64,000 nucleotides of DNA from Bacteroidota bacterium (GTDB taxonomy: Bacteria > Bacteroidota > Bacteroidia > Bacteroidales > Paludibacteraceae): assembly GCA_023391625.1 (NCBI GenBank), contig JAEWAN010000034.1:124001-188000 (forward strand), in the 5' to 3' direction. The notes under the pieces were generated by a model. That model was given only the letters and a program-made list of their open reading frames with translations. It had not been told where the DNA came from and did no database searches. Below, piece by piece: positions 1 to 10,026 of this stretch. Each line of letters opens with the position of its first letter. The stretch's first letter is position 1. The position numbers and the translations under genes were made by a program.

Positions 1-2069
1 GAAAAACGCAAACCATACTGAATGTTATTGCTAATTTATTAGTAGCAGGGAAATCTGTGCTTGTTGTCTCAAATAATAATTCAGCTGTAGAAAATATTGA
101 GGAAAAGTTAACAAATGAAGGATTCGGATTTATTGTAGCGAAACTTGGTAGTATAGAAAATAAAAAAGCTTTCGTTGCCAATCAAAAAGGCTATTCAGAT
201 ATGACAAACTGGTTATTAGAAAGTCCTTTATTGGCCAAAGAAAAGTTTACAAAAGCCATTAATATAGTATCTCAAGGTTTTGATCAACAAACTTATTTGG
301 CTCAGTTAAAGAAAGAATATGATGCTATATTGAAAGAAGCGAAATACAATGATATGCTTCAGCGAGAGATTACAGATTATGAGTGGCTCTATAACAAGAG
401 TTCTGCACAATTGATGAAGTTTCTCAATTCATATCGAATGATAGTAGAAAAAGGCCAACGACCGAATTTATGGTTTCGATTGAAATGGGTATTCTCTTTG
501 GGATTTAATATCCTTTCATTCTTTACTCATAAATCTTCTGTTGTTATCGCTACTTTGGAAGCTGCGTACTATGTTTCACGTAAAGCTGAAATAGAGAAAG
601 AGTTGCAAACAATTACTTCAACTCTTCAATTGATAGATATTGAACAAAGTATTAAGGACTTGACCTTAACTTCACTTCAAATATTGAAGCATGAAGTAGC
701 CAAACGGTATGAAACTGGGAAAAGAAAGCAATTCACAAGCATAGATATTAAACTTCATGCCGAGGAGTTCTTAAAAGAATATCCGGTTGTGTTAAGTACT
801 GCTTATTCAGCTAAGAGTTGTGTTAGCAGGGATATGGTTTTTGATTATGTTATCATGGATGAAGCTTCTCAGGTGGATATAAAAACAGGAGCACTAGCTT
901 TGTCTTGTGCTATGAATGCTGTGGTTGTGGGTGATGATAAGCAGCTTCCAAATGTTGTAAGCCGTGATGAGAGGGCAGTACTGAACCTTATCCAATCTAT
1001 ATATAAAGTGGAAGATAAATATAATGCTGTAACTCATAGTTTTCTTCAATCATGTGTTGAAGTGTTTCGTGAGGTACCCATAACTCTACTTCGTGAACAT
1101 TATCGCTGTCATCCGAAAATTATTGAATTTTGTAATCAACGTTTCTATAATGGAGAACTTGTGACGATGACATTGGATAATAATGAGTCGAAAGTATTAC
1201 ACGTTATTCGAACAGTTCCAGGAAATCATGCCCGTGGGCATTTAAATCAACGTGAAATTGATGTAATAGTTCAGGAAGTGATGTCTGAATATACTGGAAT
1301 GGGGAGTGTCGGTATTATAACACCATATCGTATGCAAGCCGCAGAAATCAATAAAGCTATAGGACGAGATATTGCTAGTACAGTACATAAATATCAAGGT
1401 CGTGAATGTGACACTATTATAATGAGTACAGTCGATAATTCACCAACAGAATTCTCGGATGATGCAAATTTACTTAATGTAGCTATTTCGCGTGCTAAAG
1501 CACATTTGTGTATTGTGACGAGTGGTAATGAAATGCCACAAGAAACGATTTTAGCTCAACTGATAGCCTATGTACAGTATAATAACTTTGAGGTAAAAAA
1601 TAGTAAGCTGCATTCTGTGTTTGACTTACTTTATAAACAATATACATCAGAGCGTTTGGCTTATGAATTAACCCATCCTACTGTGTCTGAGTATTTATCT
1701 GAAAATCTCATATATGATATATTGGTAAAGGCTATAAGTGAATTAAATATGACTAATACTGAAGTGCTGTGCCATTATCCGATGTCAAGGCTAATAGTGG
1801 ATTTGGATGAGTTGGATTTAAAGGAACGTGCTTTTGTAGAGAGTCCATTTTCTCATGTGGATTTCTTAATTTACAATTCTCTTACGAAACTCCCTCTTCA
1901 TACAATAGAAGTAGATGGTTGGAGGTATCATAAGGAAAGCAATGTACAACATTCTCGTGATGTACTTAAAGATCAGATATTGAATAAAATTGGACTTTGT
2001 TCACATCGAATTTTGACAACGGATATAGTAACTGTGGAATCTATTAAAAATATGATAATAGGTATATAG
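1..2069 (+). CDS. Superfamily I DNA/RNA helicase with C-terminal REase-like domain (5' truncated by window edge)
   Basis: The reading frame is open to the left edge, where codons from base 3 give a Walker A motif (GKTQTI), so the true start lies outside the window. Counting from codon GTG 57, further SF1 motifs follow: MDEAS (about 267-271), GDDKQLP (292-298), HYRCHP (about 349-354), QGREC (about 446-450) and VAISRAKA (476-483). The last ~110 residues look like the REase_MTES_1575/Vsr-like PD-(D/E)XK domain: VDFLIY, then IEVDGWRYH near 617-625, then a basic helix. SF1 helicases with such a nuclease tail are common in anti-phage loci (for example the helicase-Vsr proteins described in defence screens). 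The helicase call is firm, the nuclease domain probable and a defence role inferred. No partner gene is seen downstream. Confidence 0.85.
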   Translation, partial: KTQTILNVIANLLVAGKSVLVVSNNNSAVENIEEKLTNEGFGFIVAKLGSIENKKAFVANQKGYSDMTNWLLESPLLAKEKFTKAINIVSQGFDQQTYLAQLKKEYDAILKEAKYNDMLQREITDYEWLYNKSSAQLMKFLNSYRMIVEKGQRPNLWFRLKWVFSLGFNILSFFTHKSSVVIATLEAAYYVSRKAEIEKELQTITSTLQLIDIEQSIKDLTLTSLQILKHEVAKRYETGKRKQFTSIDIKLHAEEFLKEYPVVLSTAYSAKSCVSRDMVFDYVIMDEASQVDIKTGALALSCAMNAVVVGDDKQLPNVVSRDERAVLNLIQSIYKVEDKYNAVTHSFLQSCVEVFREVPITLLREHYRCHPKIIEFCNQRFYNGELVTMTLDNNESKVLHVIRTVPGNHARGHLNQREIDVIVQEVMSEYTGMGSVGIITPYRMQAAEINKAIGRDIASTVHKYQGRECDTIIMSTVDNSPTEFSDDANLLNVAISRAKAHLCIVTSGNEMPQETILAQLIAYVQYNNFEVKNSKLHSVFDLLYKQYTSERLAYELTHPTVSEYLSENLIYDILVKAISELNMTNTEVLCHYPMSRLIVDLDELDLKERAFVESPFSHVDFLIYNSLTKLPLHTIEVDGWRYHKESNVQHSRDVLKDQILNKIGLCSHRILTTDIVTVESIKNMIIGI

Positions 2070-2606
2070 TGAAGAATTATAATTAAATTGTAAATGTACT
2101 GTTAACAGAAAATGTTGTTTTGCAAAAGCTATATGATGTTTACTTTAAGGGTAACTCTCATTTATTGGTAGTATGCTTGATTGATATTATTTCATATTCA
2201 ATTAGTTATCCTTATTTGGATAGGTCGTTTTGATGTAAAATTTAGAATAGTAAATTTTTTATTCTATTTCTATGATGAGAAATTCTATATATTAGAAAGT
2301 GGATGATTGTATTATAGCTTTTTTTCGATTTTTTGTATGTACTATTATTGACTCTTCTTTTATTATAATTCTCCGAAAATGTAATAATTTTTCAATAAAG
2401 TGGAGAATTTCTCTTTTTTGTTGTTAAACTGTCGGTTAAGTTTTTGTATTTGTATATGACCTGTTTTCAGATTTACGCTTATTGATAATTTTTCCCGGTA
2501 AGGTCGGTTTTATTCTGGTTATTTTTGGAATGTTATTTATGACCGAATTTTTGATAGTTTGATTGCTGTCATTCGGTGGATGATATTATGTCTAAAAATC
2601 AGATGA
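2070..2606. other. 537-bp AT-rich intergenic region
   Basis: No open frame of convincing composition was found. Two short dyads are visible: AATTCTCC at 2367-2374 with GGAGAATT at 2402-2409, and ACCGAAT at 2542-2548 with ATTCGGT at 2571-2577. The second lies about 30 bases before the start of the large surface-protein gene and could shape its 5' leader. No good terminator for the helicase gene was seen. Confidence 0.5.
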
Positions 2607-5600
2607 ATGGAGCAACCTAACGTGAAAAATGCTGTTAATAAACTTTCCCTTGTTATTCTTTTTTGTACTTTTTCGTTGTTTACAGCAGGTCAGACAATAG
2701 AAGATAATGTTGATTTCAGGCCGAGGTTACTTAAAACCGGTGATCCTACTGACGGAACCGGAATATATAAAATAAGGGGAGATTTTAGTTTGATAGGAAA
2801 CTCTAACCTGACTGCTGCTCCTTATTTTACTGGCTATGGCGATAATACATCACCCATGGTTTTTATTGATGTGGATGGTGAGGCGGAAACTGTGAATTCA
2901 TCAAAAGCTACATTGCAACTGTCTGACGAGAATGGGGCTGACCATACTTGTACGGATATTGTTTTTGCCGGACTTTATTGGGGTGGTATTGGGGATGAGG
3001 CGGAGTTGGGAGAGACAGGTGCAGCCTCGTGGAATGTGTCGCCTCGTGTGTATCTGGCTAATGGACAAAATTATGAGGGTTGGACTTTGACTACTGTCAC
3101 ATCTGCTTCTACTTCTCTTTTGTTTTTGGATACAAAATTTACCTTTACCAGAGGGGGAGTTTCTTTTACTATATACATATGGGGGCATCCTATGGCTCCT
3201 ACGTATGAAGTAAACGGGAGCTCCCGCTCTTTGAATGCAAAAATAACAAGCAGGTCGCAGCCTGAAACTAATTCAGATATGTTGGTGCATGTTTTTGAGC
3301 TGCCGGTTCCGGTTGAATTTACATCAGGGGGGCATGTAATAAAGGTGAAACAACTGACGTGTGCGGGAGGAAAGAACACGATTAGTGCTGCTGAATATAA
3401 TAATATGGCTTTGGTTGCGCTGGAAACCAATGATGCGGTTGTTTTGGATAAGACGAAAGTGAAGTTTAAACATAGTTCTGAAAATGAATACATGGAAGTT
3501 GTGGCAGAAAAGGAAGCCGGTAATGATGTCCTGTTTTTTAAAACCGGAGTTACCGGACGAAATAATATTTATTCGGCTTATGCGGATGTAACCGATTATG
3601 TGAAAGAACATGGTATGGGTGAATATACTGTGGCTGATGTGGCAACAACAGATGGTTGTTCCCATTATTTACGTCGGGATGGCGGAACTATTAGGCTGGT
3701 TGGCAATTCGTCCGGTAAATCGGCTGCCTGGGGACTGGTTGTCATATACCAAAATAATAAAATGAACTGGAGGAACATTTCTGTGTTTGACGGTTATTCG
3801 TATATTGAGAATAAGGCGGGGAGCACGGTTACAAAAGAATATGATATTGATATAGACGGTATTCAGACAATTCAGGAGGGGCCGGTCAATATGAAGCTAG
3901 GAGGCATTGCGTTTGAAGGAGACCGGGCTTTAGGCGGGGATTATCTCCGGATAAAAAAGGCGGATGGCTCATGGCTTGATTTATCTCATCCAGGCAATTC
4001 TACGACCAATTTTTTTAATAGTTCTATATATACCGGTGGTAATCCGCGTTTACCTGAAAATTCAGATAATTTTGGTGCTGATGTTTTTGTTTTTAATATT
4101 CCTAATGAGCAGAACTCGGTTATAGCCAATAACCAAACATCTCTGAACTTTAAAAGTGGAACAAACTCAGATAATTATGTAATCAATACTTTCGCTTTTG
4201 CTGTGGACGCTTATATTCCGGAGATCGATCCATACAATAGGGTGAATAAAATTTCCGGTATTCCGGTGGGCGGACAGGAAAACCTGACGGTGAAACCTGG
4301 AGAAGAAATAGAATATGTTTTGGAGGTGCGTAATGTAGGTAACGAAGATTTTACTGAAGCATATATAGATATACCTATTCCTTATAATGCAGTTTTAGTG
4401 GGTTTTACGTCTTCTTATTATCAGGAGGTGCATGGCGCTGTGGATTTTGATGAAGTGAATAGTGTTTTGCAGTGGAAGTTTACTTCAGACCTTCCTGTGT
4501 TGGACGATAGTCCTGTATTGGCAACTTTGACTTATACGATTAAAGCGACGGACGATTGCTTTATTATTAATGGAAATTGTTTGAGTGGAATAACGATACA
4601 AGGTTATTTAAGCGGAAAGGGGGTTGTTTCTGGAACTGTGTTTGATGACGTGAAGCTGGTACATCGGTATGAAATAATTGGCGATTGTTTTTATCAACCG
4701 ATAACCGATCCTACGGTTATTGATTTTGATAAAGGTGATTTTGACTGTTCTTCGGTTACGGGATTCCGAACTTTTGTTTATCCGGAAGATTTGGGAGGGT
4801 TGAGCCATATCCCTTTAACGGAAATAAAAACTTATTTTCCTTCGGATGTCAGGTTTTATGATGTTATTGATGAGCAGACTGGCGAACCTCTTGCCGGTGC
4901 AGTGGAATATACAGACCAGAATCCTTTTCCTAAGCTTCCGGGGAAATATTTTTATTATGGAACTTATACCGTGTTGGGGGTTAAGTGTTGGCAGAAGTTC
5001 TCAATCCATGTGTTTGCTGTAAACAATAATTTATGTGAAGGAGATAGTTTGGGGTTGATTTTTAAGAGTAATGTTCCTGTAAATAAAGATACCATTGATT
5101 TGGAGCGTTTTGACTATTTTGTTTATGAAACAGACAGCGAACAGAGCCCTTATGTAGAAGTAACTCCACAATATCGATTTGAGATGAATGATGACGGTAA
5201 GTATGTAAAATATCAAAAATGCCGGGGTTGTATAGATTGGGAAATAGATATTGAGAGTTCCTTTATTCAGTTGCATATAAAACCTATTCCCGTGATTACC
5301 GGTTTTAAACCGGTTCTTTATGTTGATGAAGTGTTTCGTTATGTCGGAACCCCGTCAGGAGGCATTTGGACAAGCAGTGATCCTGCTATTTTGGAAATAA
5401 ATAATGACGGTACTGCTTATGCGCATGAAACGGGTGAGGTGTCTTTAACTTATAGTTCTAATGGTTGTACGGAGTCTGTTGTCGTTAAGGTGCTCAGGGA
5501 GAATCTGTGGATTGGAGAAAACCGGGGGGCGAATCCCAAGCCGGGAGGACTAGAGGAAATTGAAAATAATTATTGGAGTATAACAAGCAACTGGACAGGA

Positions 5601-7280
5601 GGCCGATTACCTCAGGAGGAGGAACGTGTGGTTTTTCATCCCAGTGCCGTGGACTTGCATGTGAATAGTTTGGGTAACGCCATAGGCGGTATTTACGCCG
5701 TACAAGGAGTAGATAATGCGACAACGGCAAATTTGATTATATCTCCCGGTTCCGGATTAAAATTGACTGTAAATACATCCGATAGTCCTGCCGTAAATTT
5801 TACAAATGGAGCCGGTATTATTGTTCAGTCAGAAGATCCGGAGATTATCGGGAGTGTGAACGGAACATTTATTGTTCCGGAAAATACGGAAGTAGAAGCT
5901 TTTGTTAATTTTTATACAAAAGGGAAAGGGCCGCTGGAGGCTACTACTGTGGACGAAATGTCTTGGCAATATTTTGGTATTCCGGTGAAGTCGTTTAAGG
6001 CTGGTTATCTGGACGGGGCATTTGTTCGTGTATATGACGAAACGAAAACAATTATTGAAGATGTAGAGGGAGATGATGTCTTGATTTATTATTGGCATTG
6101 GCTGAATAATGAAAGTGTAATGAGTCCTGTAACCGGTTATGAAATGTCAAGAAAAGAAAATTATTCCGGAAGGTATTCGTTTTTCGGGGAACTCAATACT
6201 TCGGACATTGATACGGTATTGACTGTAACTCCAGGTGCGTATTTTAAGGGACAACATGTAGTGAGTAATCCTTACACAGCTGCATTAAATATAAAAACGG
6301 GACTTGTTTTTGGACCGGAACAGGCACACATTTTTACTAAGGCGGTTTATCTATTTCATGCCGGAACTCCTGATGAATGGCAGGCACAGGTAGGAACGGA
6401 TGGTGAAAAATTACCGGGGCAGTATCTGGTTGTGCCGCAGGAGAATGCAGGTAAAGACGGGCTGCCTTTATACATTCCTTCGATGCAGGGTTTTGTGGTT
6501 CAGCTTGATTCTACTGTTATTGCCACTGAGGCTAATGAAGCTGCCCGGACTTTGAGTTTCAGATATGCAGGTGTTGGCGATGTGAATTATCCTATGCGGG
6601 TAGATGAGCGGGAACAGGAGGAAAGCAGTTTGGTGATAAGTCTTTTCGGTAACGGAGAACTGAAAGACCGTGTATGGATGTTTATACAAACAGGTTCTAC
6701 CCGGAACTTTGATAATGGTTATGATGGCAGGAAAATGCTGGGAGTTCCGGATTTAGCACAATTGTACTTTTGCGAGGATGACGGCATGTATCAGGTAAGT
6801 ACAGTTCCGGATATAGATGAAATGTATCTGGGGTTTAAAGCAGAAAAAGCAGTCCGGGATTATACTTTGATATTTCACGGCAACGCTACTGACAGGGAAC
6901 TCAGGCGGTTATATCTGATTGATTTGAATGCAAAAGTGGTTACGGAAATAGCTGATTGTTTTGAATATCATTTTACTGCCGATAATGAAATAATGGCGGA
7001 AAAACGATTTGTAATAGCTGCACACAGGGATTGGTTGCAAGATGAAAACGGTTTTGTCAGCATTTATCAGCGTAACGGAGATATTATATTTATAAATGAT
7101 TATGAAGAGGAGGTGCTGATAGTTGTTTATGACAGTCGGGGAATGTCGGTTCGTCGGTTTACAATAGCTCCTTCTGACAACGTTTTTATAAAAGAAGCAG
7201 ATTGGAAAACAGGAATATATGTAGTTGGAATATATTCTGATGATGTGAGGGTTTCTTCCGGAAAAATTATTGTGAGATAA
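2607..7280 (+). CDS. Large secreted surface protein with DUF11-like and Big-like domains and a T9SS C-terminal tail
   Basis: This 1557-residue protein starts with a signal peptide (hydrophobic run LSLVILFCTFSLFTAG, cleavage probably before Q29). A start at GTG 2622 is also possible and would give a more usual MKN-type leader. A long beta-rich N-terminal region is followed by a DUF11-like segment near residues 545-665 (conserved EEIEYVLEVRNVGNEDF), a Big/BIG2-like stretch near 895-965 (GGIWTSSDP) and a parallel-beta-like segment around 1000-1110. The last ~60 residues (VVYDSRGMSVRRF, then GIYVVGIY and a final KIIVR) fit the type A T9SS sorting domain, predicting export and cell-surface anchoring. 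An adhesin-like role is plausible, but no ligand can be named. It stands alone between two intergenic regions. Confidence 0.75.
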   Translation: MEQPNVKNAVNKLSLVILFCTFSLFTAGQTIEDNVDFRPRLLKTGDPTDGTGIYKIRGDFSLIGNSNLTAAPYFTGYGDNTSPMVFIDVDGEAETVNSSKATLQLSDENGADHTCTDIVFAGLYWGGIGDEAELGETGAASWNVSPRVYLANGQNYEGWTLTTVTSASTSLLFLDTKFTFTRGGVSFTIYIWGHPMAPTYEVNGSSRSLNAKITSRSQPETNSDMLVHVFELPVPVEFTSGGHVIKVKQLTCAGGKNTISAAEYNNMALVALETNDAVVLDKTKVKFKHSSENEYMEVVAEKEAGNDVLFFKTGVTGRNNIYSAYADVTDYVKEHGMGEYTVADVATTDGCSHYLRRDGGTIRLVGNSSGKSAAWGLVVIYQNNKMNWRNISVFDGYSYIENKAGSTVTKEYDIDIDGIQTIQEGPVNMKLGGIAFEGDRALGGDYLRIKKADGSWLDLSHPGNSTTNFFNSSIYTGGNPRLPENSDNFGADVFVFNIPNEQNSVIANNQTSLNFKSGTNSDNYVINTFAFAVDAYIPEIDPYNRVNKISGIPVGGQENLTVKPGEEIEYVLEVRNVGNEDFTEAYIDIPIPYNAVLVGFTSSYYQEVHGAVDFDEVNSVLQWKFTSDLPVLDDSPVLATLTYTIKATDDCFIINGNCLSGITIQGYLSGKGVVSGTVFDDVKLVHRYEIIGDCFYQPITDPTVIDFDKGDFDCSSVTGFRTFVYPEDLGGLSHIPLTEIKTYFPSDVRFYDVIDEQTGEPLAGAVEYTDQNPFPKLPGKYFYYGTYTVLGVKCWQKFSIHVFAVNNNLCEGDSLGLIFKSNVPVNKDTIDLERFDYFVYETDSEQSPYVEVTPQYRFEMNDDGKYVKYQKCRGCIDWEIDIESSFIQLHIKPIPVITGFKPVLYVDEVFRYVGTPSGGIWTSSDPAILEINNDGTAYAHETGEVSLTYSSNGCTESVVVKVLRENLWIGENRGANPKPGGLEEIENNYWSITSNWTGGRLPQEEERVVFHPSAVDLHVNSLGNAIGGIYAVQGVDNATTANLIISPGSGLKLTVNTSDSPAVNFTNGAGIIVQSEDPEIIGSVNGTFIVPENTEVEAFVNFYTKGKGPLEATTVDEMSWQYFGIPVKSFKAGYLDGAFVRVYDETKTIIEDVEGDDVLIYYWHWLNNESVMSPVTGYEMSRKENYSGRYSFFGELNTSDIDTVLTVTPGAYFKGQHVVSNPYTAALNIKTGLVFGPEQAHIFTKAVYLFHAGTPDEWQAQVGTDGEKLPGQYLVVPQENAGKDGLPLYIPSMQGFVVQLDSTVIATEANEAARTLSFRYAGVGDVNYPMRVDEREQEESSLVISLFGNGELKDRVWMFIQTGSTRNFDNGYDGRKMLGVPDLAQLYFCEDDGMYQVSTVPDIDEMYLGFKAEKAVRDYTLIFHGNATDRELRRLYLIDLNAKVVTEIADCFEYHFTADNEIMAEKRFVIAAHRDWLQDENGFVSIYQRNGDIIFINDYEEEVLIVVYDSRGMSVRRFTIAPSDNVFIKEADWKTGIYVVGIYSDDVRVSSGKIIVR

Positions 7281-7562
7281 GAATTCTTTGTTAACGTATA
7301 GGGAGAGTTTGAATATGTTTCCAGCTTTTTGTTTTGAGGGATAAATGCTTATATAAAAAAAGTGAATATTTTCGCTTACGTTCTTTGTTATTTAAAAAGA
7401 ATGCTATAACTTGCTGTTGCTTATCGGTAGGGTTAGTACGATATCTTGTTTTTTCATATTAGGTATGATTGAACCTTTATTTTTAAAGATAGGAACAGAT
7501 AGAGTACTGCCTTTTAGACAAGCTATAATCCGAATAATTTTAATAAGCAAGTTGATGTCTTT

Positions 7563-8228
7563 ATGAATAAGAAAGCGATTGTCCCAATAGTGTTCGCCAT
7601 TATAACAAGTATGGCAGTACAGGCACAGCAAATGAAAGTGGAGTATAAAAATAAAATGGATTCTCTTCCAGAGCTTATGCAGCAATATTTCCAAATGCAA
7701 GGTGTGCAACATTTGCATTTGACTATCAAAGGTGATTTTAATAATAAACGTGCCAGGATGAAGAAAATTTCATGTAACAACGGTGTTTTTAAGGAACGTG
7801 AACTCCTTCCTGATTTCATTCATTTTATATTGGTTGACAGCATTGAAACGCTTGATTTTATGGCCATACCGTATGGTAGAGATAGCTTACGTATCACTTG
7901 TTTTTATCCCATAAATAATAACACGCCACTTTTTGCAGACACCGTGCGTATGGACAAAATGAACATTTTGATGGAAACACTGACACAGGGCAATGAGTCT
8001 GATATTCCTATTATAGCTTATAGCTCCGGTATTCCATTTCAAGGTGGCACATGGTTTTGTGGATTGCGTGATTCTGGTGTTGAGCCACGTAGATGGAATG
8101 AAAAGTATGGAATTGATAATTATGTGTATTATACAATCATGCTCGAGGAAGATACACCACCAAACGAAAATGAGCCTATCTATGTTAAAATAGCAAAGCA
8201 GGGTGCTTATGCTATGCATAAACAATAG
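7563..8228 (+). CDS. Secreted protein of unknown function
   Basis: I do not recognise this 221-residue protein. It has a clear signal peptide (MNKKAIVPIVFAIITSMAVQ, cleavage near the following AQ), so it is exported. The mature part is soluble and mixed alpha/beta with no repeats or membrane segments. It has cysteines near residues 76, 119 and 167 and a tryptophan-containing GGTWFCGL segment that could be part of a fold core. It is followed by a strong palindromic terminator and looks monocistronic. A periplasmic or lipid-bound role is possible, but nothing visible fixes one. Confidence 0.6.
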   Translation: MNKKAIVPIVFAIITSMAVQAQQMKVEYKNKMDSLPELMQQYFQMQGVQHLHLTIKGDFNNKRARMKKISCNNGVFKERELLPDFIHFILVDSIETLDFMAIPYGRDSLRITCFYPINNNTPLFADTVRMDKMNILMETLTQGNESDIPIIAYSSGIPFQGGTWFCGLRDSGVEPRRWNEKYGIDNYVYYTIMLEEDTPPNENEPIYVKIAKQGAYAMHKQ

Positions 8229-8275
8229 TTGAACCATTCATATTTTTTTATTAATTCTAATTTAATATAGTTTGA

Positions 8276-8309
8276 AAAAGGATAGCAATGCATTGCTATC
8301 CTTTTCTTG
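8276..8309 (+). terminator. Perfect palindromic terminator
   Basis: Bases 8276-8290 and 8291-8305 are exact reverse complements (a 30-bp palindrome with arm GGATAGCAATG), with A-rich and T-rich flanks. It lies 48 bases after the stop of the secreted orphan, in the right place to end its transcript. It also lies past the 3' end of the opposing nitroreductase gene, so it may act in both directions. Confidence 0.7.
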
Positions 8310-8382
8310 TTATCTGAAAACCATAAGCGGTTTAACTAATTTATCGTGTATATTATTTGATTTGAAACAAATCTTACAATTG

Positions 8383-9012
8383 TTACCAAATATTTTTGTG
8401 AATTCGATCTTTTATCTGAATTTCTTTTTGTTTGCAGATGTGTGCATTTTCAGCGGGATAACCGATAGCAAGAAAGCAGGTGAATTCATATTCTTTAGGC
8501 GTATTGACGAGCTGTTTTACATGTTCCGGTTCATTATTTATGGGAATACGGAATGCACATGCCAGTCCTTCCGCTGTTGCTGCCAGCAGAATATTCTCAA
8601 TTGCAGCCCATGCTGAGGCAAAATAGTTTAGAGAACTTTGATTTACCGGTTTACACAGAGGGCAGTCTTTTTGCCGGAAAAATGGTAGGATAAGACAGTT
8701 GCTTTGTAGGAGCATTTGTTGTTGTTTAGGCAGTGCATCGATGAACATATCATGTTCATCTTTGTCCATCCAATCTGTGGCAGCTTTGATATAAGCTTGC
8801 TGAATATTTTCAGTGTTTTTTGCCACGGGTGCGATGAGTTGTAAAATGTTTTCTCGTCCCCTTACCACAATAAATTCGAATTGGCGTAAATGGTCGTTGG
8901 TTGGAGCTTTGAAAGCTGCAGATAAAACTTTTTCTAATACCTCATCCGAAATTTCTTTATCAGAAAAGTCACGGATAGTTCTTCTTCGTTCTAATACTTG
9001 ATAGAAATCCAT
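8383..9012 (-). CDS. Nitroreductase family protein
   Basis: This 209-residue protein has the usual length for the FMN-dependent nitroreductase fold. The N-terminal FMN-binding pattern RRRTIRDFSDKEI is followed by a core of helices (AAFKAPTNDH) and the conserved AWAAIENILLAATAEGLA segment near residues 135-152. Such enzymes reduce nitro compounds, quinones or flavins with NAD(P)H in the cytosol; the substrate cannot be told from sequence. It is divergent from an AraC regulator across a 132-base spacer, so that regulator probably controls it. A minus-strand -7 element lies at 9052-9059. Confidence 0.85.
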   Translation of the reverse strand: MDFYQVLERRRTIRDFSDKEISDEVLEKVLSAAFKAPTNDHLRQFEFIVVRGRENILQLIAPVAKNTENIQQAYIKAATDWMDKDEHDMFIDALPKQQQMLLQSNCLILPFFRQKDCPLCKPVNQSSLNYFASAWAAIENILLAATAEGLACAFRIPINNEPEHVKQLVNTPKEYEFTCFLAIGYPAENAHICKQKEIQIKDRIHKNIW

Positions 9013-9144
9013 AACAAAATATTTTTAGTTATACTTTTTTATTTGCAGTTGCAAAGTTATGTTTCTTTATTGTTGTATATTTGTATTATTGTTTTATATA
9101 TTTGTTGTATATTTGTATTTGTGCAAATTTTTGAGAATTTTTTT
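9013..9144. promoter_or_regulatory. Divergent nitroreductase/AraC promoter region with an 18-bp direct repeat
   Basis: The 18-bp sequence TTGTTGTATATTTGTATT occurs exactly at 9070-9087 and 9102-9119, a 32-bp period or about three helical turns. Each copy holds a perfect plus-strand -7 element TATATTTG (9076-9083 and 9108-9115). On the minus strand TAACTTTG at 9052-9059 is a perfect -7 for the nitroreductase. The repeat may be an operator for the AraC protein, or a duplicated promoter. Confidence 0.6.
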
Positions 9145-9999
9145 ATGGAAGATACCATTATTCCGTACGAATTACCAGAAGTGGAAAATCATTCCTTTTT
9201 CTTTATAAATCAGCGAATTGAAATAAATCTTGAAGCAAAATTACACCAGCATAATGCATGGGAGTTATATTATGTTGTTCATGGGCATGGTAACAGGATG
9301 GCGGGTGATACGTTACAGCCTTTTACTGCAGGTGATGTGGTACTGATACCTCCGTCTATGCTTCATCGTTGGGAGTATGCACCAGATTCATCAGATACAG
9401 ATGGCTGCGTGCATTATTTGATGGTGGCTTTTAGCCATTCTTTAGTGGAACGGTGTATGGAAGTATTTCCTGAGTTGAGGAACCGATTGGGTGGCATTAT
9501 GTTTCCGACGGATGCTTTAAAATTCGGGTCAGATAGCTCCCGTATTATTCGTAAAATATTATCTAAAATGGATAATATGGATGAGTTGGGACGCTTGAGT
9601 GAGATGTTTCAATTACTGCCAACCATTTTTACTTCATCGGATCATACTTTTGTAGGTAAGCCAATGCGCATTGAACGGGATGTAAGGCGTATGCAGCAGA
9701 TTGCTGCATATGTTATGGCGCATTATGTTCATGCTATTTCTTTGAATGATATTGCTACAGAAGTAGGCATGAACCGTTCTGCTTTTTGTTCTTATTTTAA
9801 GCGGTGCAAAGGGATGACTTTTTCGCAATTCGTTACTCAATATCGTTTGAATGTAGCTTGTAAACTTCTGAAACATTCGCAAAAACAGGTGTCTGAAATA
9901 TGTTATATAGTTGGGTTTAACGATTTACCGCATTTTGTACGGGTGTTCACAAATGTAGTTGGGGTGTCGCCCTCTAAGTATCGAAAGCAATTCAAATAA
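9145..9999 (+). CDS. AraC-family transcriptional regulator with N-terminal cupin
   Basis: This 284-residue protein is read from ATG 9145. The frame stays open further upstream, but those codons run through the promoter repeats and encode an unlikely leader. Residues ~20-110 form an AraC_binding cupin (HQHNAWELYYVVHGHG; GDVVLIPPSMLHRWEY), and the last ~100 residues hold two helix-turn-helix motifs (SLNDIATEVGMNRSAFCSYF; QVSEICYIVGFNDLPHFVRVF) ending in the family pattern GVSPSKYRK. It probably binds the 18-bp direct repeat upstream and regulates itself and the divergent nitroreductase in response to a small ligand, which is unknown. Confidence 0.88.
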   Translation: MEDTIIPYELPEVENHSFFFINQRIEINLEAKLHQHNAWELYYVVHGHGNRMAGDTLQPFTAGDVVLIPPSMLHRWEYAPDSSDTDGCVHYLMVAFSHSLVERCMEVFPELRNRLGGIMFPTDALKFGSDSSRIIRKILSKMDNMDELGRLSEMFQLLPTIFTSSDHTFVGKPMRIERDVRRMQQIAAYVMAHYVHAISLNDIATEVGMNRSAFCSYFKRCKGMTFSQFVTQYRLNVACKLLKHSQKQVSEICYIVGFNDLPHFVRVFTNVVGVSPSKYRKQFK

Positions 10000-10026
10000 T
10001 TGAACGTATACTCTTTATCTTGTTAG

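Noticed and set aside
8272..8616. Plus-strand coding region opposite the nitroreductase gene
   Set aside because: It mostly lies antisense to a well-supported nitroreductase, begins inside a terminator palindrome and has cysteine/phenylalanine-rich, unnatural composition.
8998..9144. N-terminal extension of the AraC gene
   Set aside because: The upstream codons run through the divergent promoters and the 18-bp repeats and encode a hydrophobic leader unsuited to a cytosolic regulator. ATG 9145 gives the normal family length.
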